This document shows positions 15,708 through 24,548 of a DNA stretch of 64,000 bases, piece by piece. This DNA comes from AP-15 sp963832875 (GTDB lineage Bacteria; Pseudomonadota; Alphaproteobacteria; ATCC43930; CGMCC-115725). The DNA is taken from the NCBI GenBank assembly GCA_963832875.1, contig CAWHWB010000004.1:62001-126000 (forward strand), in the 5' to 3' direction. Within the stretch, counting starts at the first letter, position 1, and every line of letters begins with the position of its first letter. Both the position numbers and the translations under genes were made by a program. Below the pieces are notes generated by a model. That model was not told the DNA's origin, did not search any database, and worked only from the letters and a program-made list of their open reading frames with translations.

Positions 15708-18044
15708 CTACTGCATCGCCGTCGGCTGCGCCGGCAAGGTATTGGCGTCGGTGCGCGGCACGAGCGCCCAGCTCGGGTCATAGCCGAACTCCCCGTTGGT
15801 CATCATCGGCTGGATCACGTTGGCCTGCATCCACGCGTACATGGCGGCCGTGCCGGCCCCAGGGACCAGGTCGGCGACCATCGCCGCCGCCGCCGTCGCA
15901 TAGGCGCCATAGCCCTGGTTGTAGTTGTTGACGTTGAACTGGACCGGGACCGAGCCGGTGCCGGGGAAGTCGTTCGAATTGGTGTCGGTCAGGAAGGTGT
16001 TGGTGTACACTGCGGCAACTTGCGGCCAGGTGGTCAGAAGATTGTTGTTCGGGTCGGTGGTCGGGAACAAGTAGGTGTCGATCAGCTGCGGATAGCCGCT
16101 GTTGTTGACGAGCCCGTTCAAGCCGCCCGCCGCGTAGGCTTCCAAGGGCTGGGCGGCAAAGCCGAGTTCGGCGGCGCGGCCGACCGCATAGAGGTCGTAC
16201 CACTGCATCCACATTTCGGTGAAGGCGGTGGTCATGTTCGGGTTCCAGGCGCCCTGCCCGACATAGTTGGCGACCTCGCCAGGATCGGTTTCCGACCCCC
16301 AGATCCCCAGCGGCGACACCTGGGTGCCGCTGTTGCTTTCCGGGTTGCCGGTGCTGACCGCCCAATTCTTCTCGGCGGTGCCGTCGAACGCCGTGCCGGT
16401 AACGCCGAAGACGCCTTCCCAGCGGGCCAGGTCGTCGTTAAGCATCCGTGGTCAGGTAGGTCTTTTCCGGCGTGCCGTCGGGCTCGGCGAACGCCGCCTC
16501 GGCCCGGCTCCTGATGATCCAGCCGTCGCCGCGGATCTCGTCGGTGGCGCCGCCCTCGGCTCCGGTCGGGCCGCGGCCGCCGTTGCTGGCCGTATCCAAT
16601 CCGACATTGACCGCCATGTCCCAGGCCGCCCAGTTCTCCATCATCTCGAGATAGAACGGGTCGCCGGTCAGCATGTAGGGCACAAAGAACGGGGCCGGCT
16701 CGTGGCTGGCTTCCGAACTCCAGTTGCCGCTGGTGTTGAGCGGCCCGACCACCTTCACCTGGTCGGAAGCCGGGCGCGCCCTGCGAAGCGGGATAATAGA
16801 GAAAGTCGCTGAGCCCGGCCTCGCTCGGCCCCATCGTCTTGCGGTCGGTCATCGAGAACGGTAAGCCATAGCCGGTGCCGGTCTGGCCCGCGGCCGGGAC
16901 CGGATCGGTGACGAGCAGCCGTTTGGTCGGGTCGGTCTCGCGAACATTCATCTGCCAGGCGCCGGCCAGGTCGGCCATCGTCAGTGACACCTGCCGCATC
17001 CGCCAATCGCCGGTATAGAGCCAATAGAGGTCCCAGGTCGGCATCGGGCCGATGTCCTGCCGCGCGCCCCGGCGCCCCCATGCCGCTCGCCCATGCCCCG
17101 CCATCCCAGGCGCCGTCGTAGAGATCGTGCGGCACGCCGGTATAATAATTCTGGTATTCGAGCGCAATCGCGCCCGAGGGATCGAGGCTCGCATTGTAGT
17201 TCGCGACGAAACGGGTGCTTTCGAGATAGGCGAGGTTGTAGTTGACGTTGACTTGCGCCTGCGGCGTCCCGCCCAGCCAGAACCGCTCGGTCCAGATCGA
17301 CATCGCCGGGTCGGTCAGATTGGCCCTGCTGTAGACCTTGGCATTGGCGCCGGTCAGGGTTAGGCTGTAGGCGAGGTCTTCGAGTTCGGTCGAGAGCCCG
17401 TTCTCGCCGACCGCGCGGACGAAGACCTGGTGCGTCGCCGGCCAGAAGGTCGCGTAGTAACGCGGCCGGAACGGATGGTACCCGTCGCCAAAGCCGATAT
17501 CGTATTTGCGCGTCGGACTGTCGTCGGCGAGCATGATGGTCTGCGCCACCGGCCCCGAGGTCCACAATTTGTAGTCGCCGTTCGCGAGCATCGTGCGGGC
17601 GTCAACACTCTGGGCTTTGCCGCCCGCGCTCGGTGCCAAGATCATCTGCGCGCTGAAATGTAGGCGAGGTTCAGCATCTGCGCCTGGGTCAGCGGGGTGT
17701 TGTTGCCGGCGGTCTGGTTTTGAAAGGTCAGGGTCAACGACCCGCTCGCCGGAAGGCTCGGGATAACGACGGCGACGACGGCATACTCGACGGAGCCGTC
17801 TGGGATAGCGGTTTTTGACATCGGCCTGAGTGGTGACGGCCGTGCCGCCGATCAGCACTTGCGGCTCGTTGGCGATCGCGCCGTCGAGGAACGGTCGGCC
17901 GAATTGCAGCGGATAATTGCTGACGGCGACGCCGCTCTCGTTAGTCACGGTAATCGAGTTGGCTGGGGAAGCCGGGTACGCAGGCAGGGAACCCAGTAGA
18001 ACCATGAGTCCCGACGCATATCTTAGGTAACTGAATCGGCCCAT
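15708..18044 (-). pseudogene. Large secreted protein, tandem copy A, broken by several indels
   Basis: ATG 18044 has an excellent Shine-Dalgarno AAGGAGG (complement of 18051-18057) and a signal peptide (MGRFSYLRYASGLMVLLGSL...AYPA). The protein is paralogous over its whole length to the 937-residue neighbour at 18354-21167. Compared with that copy, extra bases lie near 17811, 17075, 16780 and 16448 and a missing base near 17660, so the homology passes through several frames and only ORF pieces remain. The repaired protein would be about 775 residues. It lacks a 146-residue segment of copy B. The N-terminal domain has ADVKNRYPDGSVE, like the sheet domain of PcRGLX/YetA-type polysaccharide lyases, and the remainder looks helical. 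Function is unknown. Confidence 0.75.
16325..16729. repeat. Near-identical tract shared with 18971-19374
   Basis: This 405-base part of copy A is almost identical to the matching part of copy B; I found only a handful of differences including one extra T near 16448. Flanking parts of the two genes are clearly more diverged, which suggests recent gene conversion. Confidence 0.75.
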
Positions 18045-18353
18045 ACCTCGCCTCCTTACAGACTGTACTTTGGCTCCCCCTCTTGGACAACGCTGGACGA
18101 TATTACGCCCACAGTTAACGTCTGTTTAGTTGGGCCGAATGTTTCAATTCGGTTATTTGATAAATTGCCCGAAGCAGCGGGTTCGGCGCCAGGTTACACG
18201 CCATGCCATGCGGCGACTTCGCCGGACGGGATATCGGCCTCGCGCCGAGAACGACGCAGGTGCTCGATGCCGAATTGGTCGGGCGATCGGCGGTGGAAGC
18301 CGGCGCGATTTGCGGCGCGGCCGGCGGCGCTCGTTGCGGGCCGGCGGGCGGCG
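18045..18353. other. Intergenic region between the tandem secreted-protein genes
   Basis: It contains the upstream region of copy A, including its Shine-Dalgarno next to 18051. No convincing gene is present. The AT-richer part at 18060-18180 is the likely promoter area for the minus-strand gene, but I cannot name -35/-10 boxes with confidence. Confidence 0.45.
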
Positions 18354-21167
18354 CTATTGCATCGCGGTCGGCTGGGCCGGCAGCGTGTTGGCGTCGTTGC
18401 GCGGCACGATTGCCCAACTGGGGTCGTAATTGAACGCCCCGTTGGTCATCAAGGGTTGCGTCACATTGGCGCGCATCCAGCGGAGCATAGCGTTCGTCGC
18501 GGCCCCGGGAACCAGATCGGCGACCAGCGCCGATGCGGCCGATGCATAAGCGCCATATCCCTGGCTGTAGAGGCTTTTGCTGAACTGGATGCTCATCGAG
18601 CCGGCGCCGGGAAAATCGGCGGGATTGGTGTCGGTCAGAAACTTCGACGTGTACACCCGGTCCACCTGCGGCCATGCCGTGACCAGGTTGTTGTCGGGGT
18701 CGGTGGTCGGGAACAGATAGGTCGACATCAGCTCCGGGTGGCCGCTGTCGTCGACGAGCCCGTTGAGGAAGCCGGCGGCATAGGTCTCCAATGGTGCCGC
18801 GGCGAAACCCAATTCAGCAGCGCGACCGACCGCATAGAGGTCGTACCACTGCATCCATGCTTCGGTGAAAGCGGTGGTCGTGCCGGCGTTCCAGATCCCC
18901 TGGCCGACATAGCCTGCGATCTCGCTCGGGAGCGTCTCCGAGCCCCACAGGCCGAAGGGCGAGATCTGCTTGCCGCTGTTGCTTTCCGGGTTGCCGGTGC
19001 TGACCGCCCAATTCTTCTCGGCGGTGCCGTCGAACGCCGTGCCGGTAACGCCGAAGACGCCTTCCCAGCGGGCCAGGTCGTCGTTGAGCATCCGGGTCAG
19101 GTAGGTCTTTTCCGGCGTGCCGTCGGGCTCGGCGAACGCCGCCTCGGCCCGGCTCCTGATGATCCAGCCGTCGCCGCGGATCTCGTCGGTGGCGCCGCCC
19201 TCGGCACCGGTCGGGCCGCGGCCGCCGTTGCTGGCCGTATCCAATCCGACATTGACCGCCATGTCCCAGGCCGCCCAGTTCTCCATCATCTCGAGATAGA
19301 ACGGGTCGCCAGTCAGCATGTAGGGCACAAAGAACGGGGCCGGCTCGTGGCTGGCTTCCGAGCTCCAGTTGCCGGTTGGGTTCACCCGCGACCCGACTTG
19401 TTTGACCTGGTCGGACGCCGGCGCGCCTTGGCTCGCCGGGTAGTCGAGAAAATCATTAAGGCCAGCCTCTGACGGACCCAAGCTCTTGCGGTCGGTCAAC
19501 GAGAACGGCAGGCCGTAGCCGCTGCCGGTCTGGCCCGCTTGCGGCGCCGGATCGGTGACGAGCAGCCGCTTCGAGGGGTCGGTCTCGCGCAGGTTCATCT
19601 GCCATGCGCCGGCCAGGTCCGCCATGCCGAGCGACACCTGCCGCATCCGCCAGTCGCCGGTGTAGAGCCAATAGAGGTCCCAGGTCGGCATCGGGCCGAT
19701 GTCCTGGCGCGCGCCGGGCGCTCCCATGCCGCTCGCCCACGCGCCATGATCGTAGCTACCGTCGTAGAGATCGTGCGGCACGCCCGTCCAGTAATTGGCG
19801 TATTCGAGCGCAATCGCACCCGAGGGATCGAGGCTCGCATTGTAGTTCGCGACGAAACGGGTGCTTTCGAGATAGGCGAGGTTGTAGTTGACGTTGACTT
19901 GCGCCTGCGGCGTCCCGCCCAGCCAGAACCGCTCGGTCCAGATCGACATCGCTGTGTCGGTCTTAGGCGCGCACGGGATTGTTCCGGCGGCGCAGTTCGG
20001 CCTCTGGTTGCCGCTGAGATCAGCGGTGTAGACCACGACGGGCGAGGCCGCGCCGGCGCTGATCGAGAGCTTGTAGGCGAGGTCTTCGAGCTCGGTCGTC
20101 TTGTCGTTTTCGCCGATCGCGCGGACAAAGACTTGATGTGTCTGGGGCCAGAAGGCGGCAACAAAGCGTGGCCGGAACGGATGGTACCCGTCGCCAAAGC
20201 CGATATCGTATTTGCGCGTCGGACTGTCGTCGGCGAGCATGATGGTCTGCGCCACCGGCCCCGAGGTCCACAGTTTGTAGTCGCCGTTCGCGAGCATCGT
20301 GCGGGCGTGGGCGGTCGCCGTTATCGGCGGACCTGCGCGAACCGGCTGCACTACCCTCGGCGCCTGGGATTGCGTCAACCCCATTGCCTTGGAGATATCG
20401 GTTACGCCGTTTTCGGTCGCGGGCGTGATATAGGAGATCGAGGTCGCGGTCGGGATGATCAGCTGGTTCTCGCCGGTAGCGGAATTATAGGCGAAGGTCG
20501 CCCCTGGGTATCCGGCGGCTCGTATCGCCGCCTGAATGATCGCCTGTGGCGCTGTTCCCCAGGTCGAGCCGGTGCCGACCGAGGTAAAGTTGATCGCGCT
20601 AATCGGGACCGCGATGCGGTTTACATTCAGCACAAAACCGCCGTTGGCAATGACCCCCCAGCCGGCCGGAGTGGCCCAACGGACCGCTTCGCCGGGATCG
20701 CCCGAGGCCTGCGTAAGCGATGCAGGCTCCGCCGGCGGTTGCCAGGTCAACATCATCGCCGCATCGAAATCGTAGCTCGGGTCGAGCATCTGCGCACGGG
20801 TCAGCGGCGTGTTGCTGTTCGCGGTCGTGTCCCGAAAGGTCAAGACCTGATCGGCGCCGGGGCGCAGATCAGGGATCACCACGGCGATCACCGCGAACTC
20901 GACCGAGCCGTCCGGATAGCGGTTCTTCACGTCCGCCTGGGTCGGGACCGGGTTGCCGTTGAGCAAGACCTGGGGCGCGTGCGGGATCGCCCCCGCGATG
21001 AACGGCCGGCCGAACTGCAGCGGGTAAAGCCGGATCGCGGCGCCGCTTTTGTTGGTGATGGTGATCGTGTTGACGACATTCGCACGCAGCGAGGCCGCGG
21101 CCGCACTGGCGATGTGGGCCATAACCAGAATCGGCGAGGCGGTGACCTTCCCAAAAGCCGGAGGCAT
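18354..21167 (-). CDS. Large secreted protein, tandem copy B, possible polysaccharide-active enzyme
   Basis: A 937-residue frame. The N-terminal beta domain (about 34-140) begins NTITITNKSGAAIRLYPLQF and has VKNRYPDGSVEFAV, reminiscent of the N-terminal RIFT-barrel of PcRGLX/YetA-like exo-lyases. Residues about 141-286 are an insertion absent from copy A. The rest is rich in Trp, Tyr and Asp (SIWTERFWLGGTPQAQVNVN, PTWDLYWLYTGDWRMRQ, WMQWYDLYAVGRAAELGFAA) and suggests an alpha/alpha toroid. The in-frame start lacks a good signal peptide, but an adjoining frame starting ATG 21213 encodes MILRCVVIALITLLTYASG, a good one; removing one T from the T run near 21150 would join them. Function unproven; surface-polysaccharide modification is plausible beside the O-antigen-ligase-like gene. 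Confidence 0.6.
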   Translation of the reverse strand: MPPAFGKVTASPILVMAHIASAAAASLRANVVNTITITNKSGAAIRLYPLQFGRPFIAGAIPHAPQVLLNGNPVPTQADVKNRYPDGSVEFAVIAVVIPDLRPGADQVLTFRDTTANSNTPLTRAQMLDPSYDFDAAMMLTWQPPAEPASLTQASGDPGEAVRWATPAGWGVIANGGFVLNVNRIAVPISAINFTSVGTGSTWGTAPQAIIQAAIRAAGYPGATFAYNSATGENQLIIPTATSISYITPATENGVTDISKAMGLTQSQAPRVVQPVRAGPPITATAHARTMLANGDYKLWTSGPVAQTIMLADDSPTRKYDIGFGDGYHPFRPRFVAAFWPQTHQVFVRAIGENDKTTELEDLAYKLSISAGAASPVVVYTADLSGNQRPNCAAGTIPCAPKTDTAMSIWTERFWLGGTPQAQVNVNYNLAYLESTRFVANYNASLDPSGAIALEYANYWTGVPHDLYDGSYDHGAWASGMGAPGARQDIGPMPTWDLYWLYTGDWRMRQVSLGMADLAGAWQMNLRETDPSKRLLVTDPAPQAGQTGSGYGLPFSLTDRKSLGPSEAGLNDFLDYPASQGAPASDQVKQVGSRVNPTGNWSSEASHEPAPFFVPYMLTGDPFYLEMMENWAAWDMAVNVGLDTASNGGRGPTGAEGGATDEIRGDGWIIRSRAEAAFAEPDGTPEKTYLTRMLNDDLARWEGVFGVTGTAFDGTAEKNWAVSTGNPESNSGKQISPFGLWGSETLPSEIAGYVGQGIWNAGTTTAFTEAWMQWYDLYAVGRAAELGFAAAPLETYAAGFLNGLVDDSGHPELMSTYLFPTTDPDNNLVTAWPQVDRVYTSKFLTDTNPADFPGAGSMSIQFSKSLYSQGYGAYASAASALVADLVPGAATNAMLRWMRANVTQPLMTNGAFNYDPSWAIVPRNDANTLPAQPTAMQ
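18971..19374. repeat. Near-identical tract shared with 16325-16729
   Basis: The counterpart in copy B of the gene-conversion-like tract in copy A, 404 bases long. Confidence 0.75.
20310..20747 (-). other. Extra module in copy B, resembling a phage tail-sheath-type repeat
   Basis: This in-frame stretch (about residues 141-286 of copy B) has no counterpart in copy A, where only about 12 residues bridge the gap. It reads NVNRIAVPISAINFTS, then APQAIIQAAIRAAG, GATFAYNSATGENQLII and KAMGLTQSQAPRVVQ. The pattern of a strand, a short AAxxIQAAIxAAG helix, a TxxYNSATGxFxI strand pair and an LGLT ending is like DUF3383-type phage structural repeats. The resemblance is by eye only. Confidence 0.4.
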
Positions 21168-21213
21168 AGGTCAGCAACGTGATCAGCGCGATAACGACGC
21201 AGCGCAGGATCAT

Positions 21214-21837
21214 TCGCGGCCTGCCGCGGGCGGCGTCGGCTGCTGGCACCGATCGCCCTGGACGCAGGGTGTTCGGGTATTGCCCACGGTTGCCATCCTA
21301 TAAGAGAAATCCCGGCTATCCAGAGGTGATTGTTTCGCGCTGCGGTTAAATCCGGGCCGGCTTCCATCATGCTTCGCGCGCCGATCGGTAGGCTCGCCGA
21401 CTGCGCCGAAGCGGTGGGACCGGCGTTTAGAGGCCGCCCCGCCTGCGTCTACAAATACCCGAAGTCGTGGCCTCGGTCAACTGCCCGTTCCCCGGTCTTT
21501 CGCGCTGAGCCATGCGCGAGAATGACATTGTCATGCCGCCGAGCGAAGCCGGGATTGCAGCCCTCGATAAAACCGAGCTTAGCCGGTTGTTAACCAGTCG
21601 GGGTGAATTCTCGCAAGCGTTCCCGTGTCGCGGACGAGATTTTGCCGAGGGGGGCGGCATGAATTCGGCGCGGCCCTCGACGGCCTCGGGGCATAGTGCT
21701 AGATGACGGCCGTAACCTGAAAACCATCTGCTGTGATCGACAAGGCATCGCCGCGTGGGCATCCCGATATTTCAATTCTCTGTCGGAACCATCTGCCACA
21801 GAGGTCGCTGCGATGAGCCTTTAGGAGCCAACCAATA
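21214..21837. other. Divergent intergenic region between copy B and the ligase-like gene
   Basis: About 620 bases with no convincing gene on either strand. It should contain divergent promoters for the secreted-protein gene (minus) and the O-antigen-ligase-like gene (plus). A good Shine-Dalgarno AGGAG lies at 21823-21827, eleven bases before ATG 21838. A weak open frame at 21512-21706 does not resemble any protein I know. Confidence 0.5.
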
Positions 21838-23190
21838 ATGCGCGGTCTGGTGTTGGTCACGGTTTTTGCCGCGGTGTTGCCATTCATATTCTTGCAGGGA
21901 CCGTTTGTCGGGATCCTGATGTGGTATTGGATCTCGCTGATGAATCCTCAAAAAGACGTTTGGAGCAGCGTCTTCGCCGGTCTTCCTTACTCGATGACCA
22001 TTGCGGTCATGACGCTCCTTGCGTGGATGCTGTCTCAGCGGGAGCCGAAATTTCCGCCCCTCAGCAAGACCACCGCGCTGCTCGTCGCTCTCGGATGCTG
22101 GATCTCAGTGACCTCGGTGTTCGGCACCGGGCCCCCGGATCAGATCTATCAAAACTGGGACCTCGCCGAGAAAATGCTGCTGATGACGATCGTCGCCTAT
22201 ACGCTGACGACGAGCCGCGTCCGCCTTGATCAGCTGATCATCGTATGCACTTTCTCGATTGCGTTTTACGGGATAAAAGGCGGTGTGTTCTCATTGTTGT
22301 TGTCCGGAGGCGCGAGCCGCGTGTTTGGGCCGGAAGGCACGATGATCGGCGACAACAACGATCTCGGCGTCGCACTGACGATGGTCCTGCCGCTGATGTT
22401 CTACATTCGCGAGAGATCTCCGAAGCTCTCGGTCAAGCGGCTGTTGCTGGTATTGATCGGGCTTACCTTTATCGGCGACGTCTTTACCTATTCGCGCGGC
22501 GCGTTGGTGGCGCTGTGCGCGATGGGGGCCGTCTTGTGGTGGCGTTCGCGGCGGAAACTCGCTACCGCGGCGTTGATTGCCATTGCCGCTCTTGGCATGT
22601 GGAACTTCGCGCCGCCGAAATGGATCGACCGGATGGGCACAATCGAAACCTATCAGCAGGATTCTTCGGCCGAGAGCCGGCTGTATTTTTGGCGGCTGTC
22701 CTGGGCCATGGTTAAGCTGCATCCGATCACCGGGGCCGGCTTCCACTGGTCCTTCGATCCAGCTTCGGTCAACCGGCAGCTTCGGGGCAGCGGGCTTCGG
22801 CCGTTGGACATCCCACGAGCGCCGCACAGCATCTGGTTCGAGATGCTCGGCGCACACGGGTTCGTGGGGTTCGGAATATTCGTCGCGATTTTGGCGAGTG
22901 CCGCGTTCGACGCCCGATGGTTGATCCGACGCTCGCGCGGCAATCCTGATCTGCTGTGGGCAAACGATCTTGGACGAATGGTCCAGGCGTCGTTGGTCGG
23001 ATACTGTGCCGGGGGATCGTTCGCAACTCAGGGGATGTACGACGGCTTCTACGCCCTGATCATCATCGTTGCGGCGGCACGTCGCATTGCCGCGGCCGAA
23101 CTCGCGAGCCGCGGTGCCCCGGCGATCGCGCGAGCCGCCGTCGGGCTCCCCCGACCGCGCAGCGAATTGAGGCCGCAACCGACCGGGTGA
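21838..23190 (+). CDS. O-antigen-ligase-like membrane protein, exosortase-A-associated type
   Basis: A 450-residue polytopic inner-membrane protein. The N-terminus (VFAAVLPFIFLQGPFVG then MWYWISLMNPQK) matches the N-terminal domain of the 'putative O-glycosylation ligase, exosortase A-associated' family. The central part has FSIAFYGIKGGVFSLLL and GDNNDLGVALTMVLPL, and the large periplasmic loop carries the ligase-type motif AESRLYFWRLSWAMVKLHP and PHSIWFEMLGAHG, with the histidine usual for Wzy/WaaL proteins. It probably joins a lipid-carrier-linked glycan to a surface acceptor or polymerises it in the periplasm. Start ATG 21838 has AGGAG upstream. No exosortase is visible in the window. Confidence 0.8.
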   Translation: MRGLVLVTVFAAVLPFIFLQGPFVGILMWYWISLMNPQKDVWSSVFAGLPYSMTIAVMTLLAWMLSQREPKFPPLSKTTALLVALGCWISVTSVFGTGPPDQIYQNWDLAEKMLLMTIVAYTLTTSRVRLDQLIIVCTFSIAFYGIKGGVFSLLLSGGASRVFGPEGTMIGDNNDLGVALTMVLPLMFYIRERSPKLSVKRLLLVLIGLTFIGDVFTYSRGALVALCAMGAVLWWRSRRKLATAALIAIAALGMWNFAPPKWIDRMGTIETYQQDSSAESRLYFWRLSWAMVKLHPITGAGFHWSFDPASVNRQLRGSGLRPLDIPRAPHSIWFEMLGAHGFVGFGIFVAILASAAFDARWLIRRSRGNPDLLWANDLGRMVQASLVGYCAGGSFATQGMYDGFYALIIIVAAARRIAAAELASRGAPAIARAAVGLPRPRSELRPQPTG

Positions 23191-23211
23191 ACCACGGTCC
23201 CGCAAGATGTT

Positions 23212-24069
23212 TCAGACCGGCACGGCGCCGCGTACCACGGTGCGGTGCAGGATGCGCCGGTCGTGGCCCAGCCGGTAATTGGCGACGGCGCGGTGCAGCA
23301 GGCAGCGGTTGTCCCACATGATCAGATCGCCCTCGCGCCAGCGGTGAGCGTAGACGAATTGCGGCCCCGTCGCATGCTCGAGCAACCGGTCGAGGAGCGC
23401 CCTTCCCGCGTCCTCGGGCACGCCCTGGATGTGCGACGAATGATTGCCGAGATAGAGCGCCTTGGCGCCGGTGTCGGGATGCGTGCGCACCAGCGGGTGG
23501 TCGACAGGCGAACGGTCGCGCAATCCGGTTTCGGGCAGCGGGCCGCCATTCTCCGCGTCGCGGCTGGCGCCCCAGCGAAAGACGACGCGCAATCCGGCGA
23601 TTTGCCGCTTGGTTTCCGGCGGCAGCGCGGCATAAGCCATGGCAGTGTTGGCAAACTCGGTATCGCCGCCGCCCTGCGACGGCATTTCGACCGCATAAAG
23701 GGTGGTCAGCAGCGGCGGCACCGCATGATAGGCCTTATCGGTATGCCAGCGGTAATTGCTGACGGGCGAGGAGGACCGGTCGACCGGCGTGCCCGCCGCG
23801 TCGAGGTTGGAGATTACATGCGCAACTCCATGCCGCTTGCCGGCCGAGGCCGGACCGCCGCTATTCTCGACTTCACCAAAATTCGCCGAAAACCGGAATT
23901 GCTGTTCGCGCGTCAGCCGCTGATCCGGAAATACGACCACGTGGTGATCGCGAAAGGCAGCGATGATCCGGTCCTTCACGGCCAGCGACAGCGGTTCCGA
24001 CAGGTCGACGCCGCCGATCCTGGCGCCGCCCGCCGGCGACAGGCGCGGCCCGACAGCAAACCCAGACAT
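23212..24069 (-). CDS. TauD/TfdA-family Fe(II)/2-oxoglutarate dioxygenase
   Basis: Starting at ATG 24069 the protein has 285 residues; an upstream in-frame start at 24123 would add 18 unlikely residues. The jelly-roll enzyme couples oxidation of a small substrate to decarboxylation of 2-oxoglutarate. The metal-binding facial triad is H109 and D111 in RWHTDKAY and the distal histidine H259 in CLLHRAV; the arginine in RRILHRTVV near the end fits 2-oxoglutarate binding. VDLSEPLS and VVVFPDQRLTREQQ are standard family segments. Substrates of the family include taurine, 2,4-D and similar acids; the substrate here is unknown. It converges with the ligase-like gene, 21 bases apart. Confidence 0.88.
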   Translation of the reverse strand: MSGFAVGPRLSPAGGARIGGVDLSEPLSLAVKDRIIAAFRDHHVVVFPDQRLTREQQFRFSANFGEVENSGGPASAGKRHGVAHVISNLDAAGTPVDRSSSPVSNYRWHTDKAYHAVPPLLTTLYAVEMPSQGGGDTEFANTAMAYAALPPETKRQIAGLRVVFRWGASRDAENGGPLPETGLRDRSPVDHPLVRTHPDTGAKALYLGNHSSHIQGVPEDAGRALLDRLLEHATGPQFVYAHRWREGDLIMWDNRCLLHRAVANYRLGHDRRILHRTVVRGAVPV

Positions 24070-24548
24070 GCTGCGGCAGCTCTCCGGTTGCGATCGGCTC
24101 CCCAGCATGGCGCCCTGCTCCACGTTGCCGATGCGGTCTTATCATGAGCCGGCCGCAGAGCCCCGGCAAGGTGGCCTAAAAGGCGGTGCAGCGTCCGCTG
24201 CATTGCCAATCGCCATAACGGGTCGGTTCCGGGCCCTCGGGGCTGCCGACCTCCTGTGGCGACGGCCGCGGCCGGGGTGTCACAGGAGTGACGTCGGCGG
24301 ACCCGGACGCGGTCCGGGAGAGCCGTTCTGCTGCGGTCGGTTGGCCATGACCAGAATGTGGCAACGACGCGCGCGAGGTCAACTCCCGCCGATCAGCCCC
24401 ATATCGGGACCGTAGCCGCGCCGGAACCGAACTTTAAGGACGACGTTTGCCCGGAAATTGCGGCTGCGCTGCCCGGAAATTGCGGCTACCCGGAATCACG
24501 GCAGGTCGACCTTTCGTTTGGGCCCGTTTACGCGGTGACAGAACTTTG
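24070..24548. other. Intergenic region with a short direct repeat
   Basis: No convincing gene is seen. The sequence GCCCGGAAATTGCGGCT occurs twice, at 24449-24465 and 24471-24487, with a 22-base period, just upstream of rsmB. This stretch should contain divergent promoters for the dioxygenase and rsmB. Confidence 0.5.

Noticed and set aside
19539..21182. A 547-codon plus-strand frame opposite copy B of the secreted protein
   Set aside because: The minus strand has a clear paralogue in copy A with matching protein sequence, and the plus frame does not.
21512..21706. A 64-codon frame in the divergent intergenic region
   Set aside because: No recognised family, no good start signal, and mixed composition; I cannot support it as a gene.
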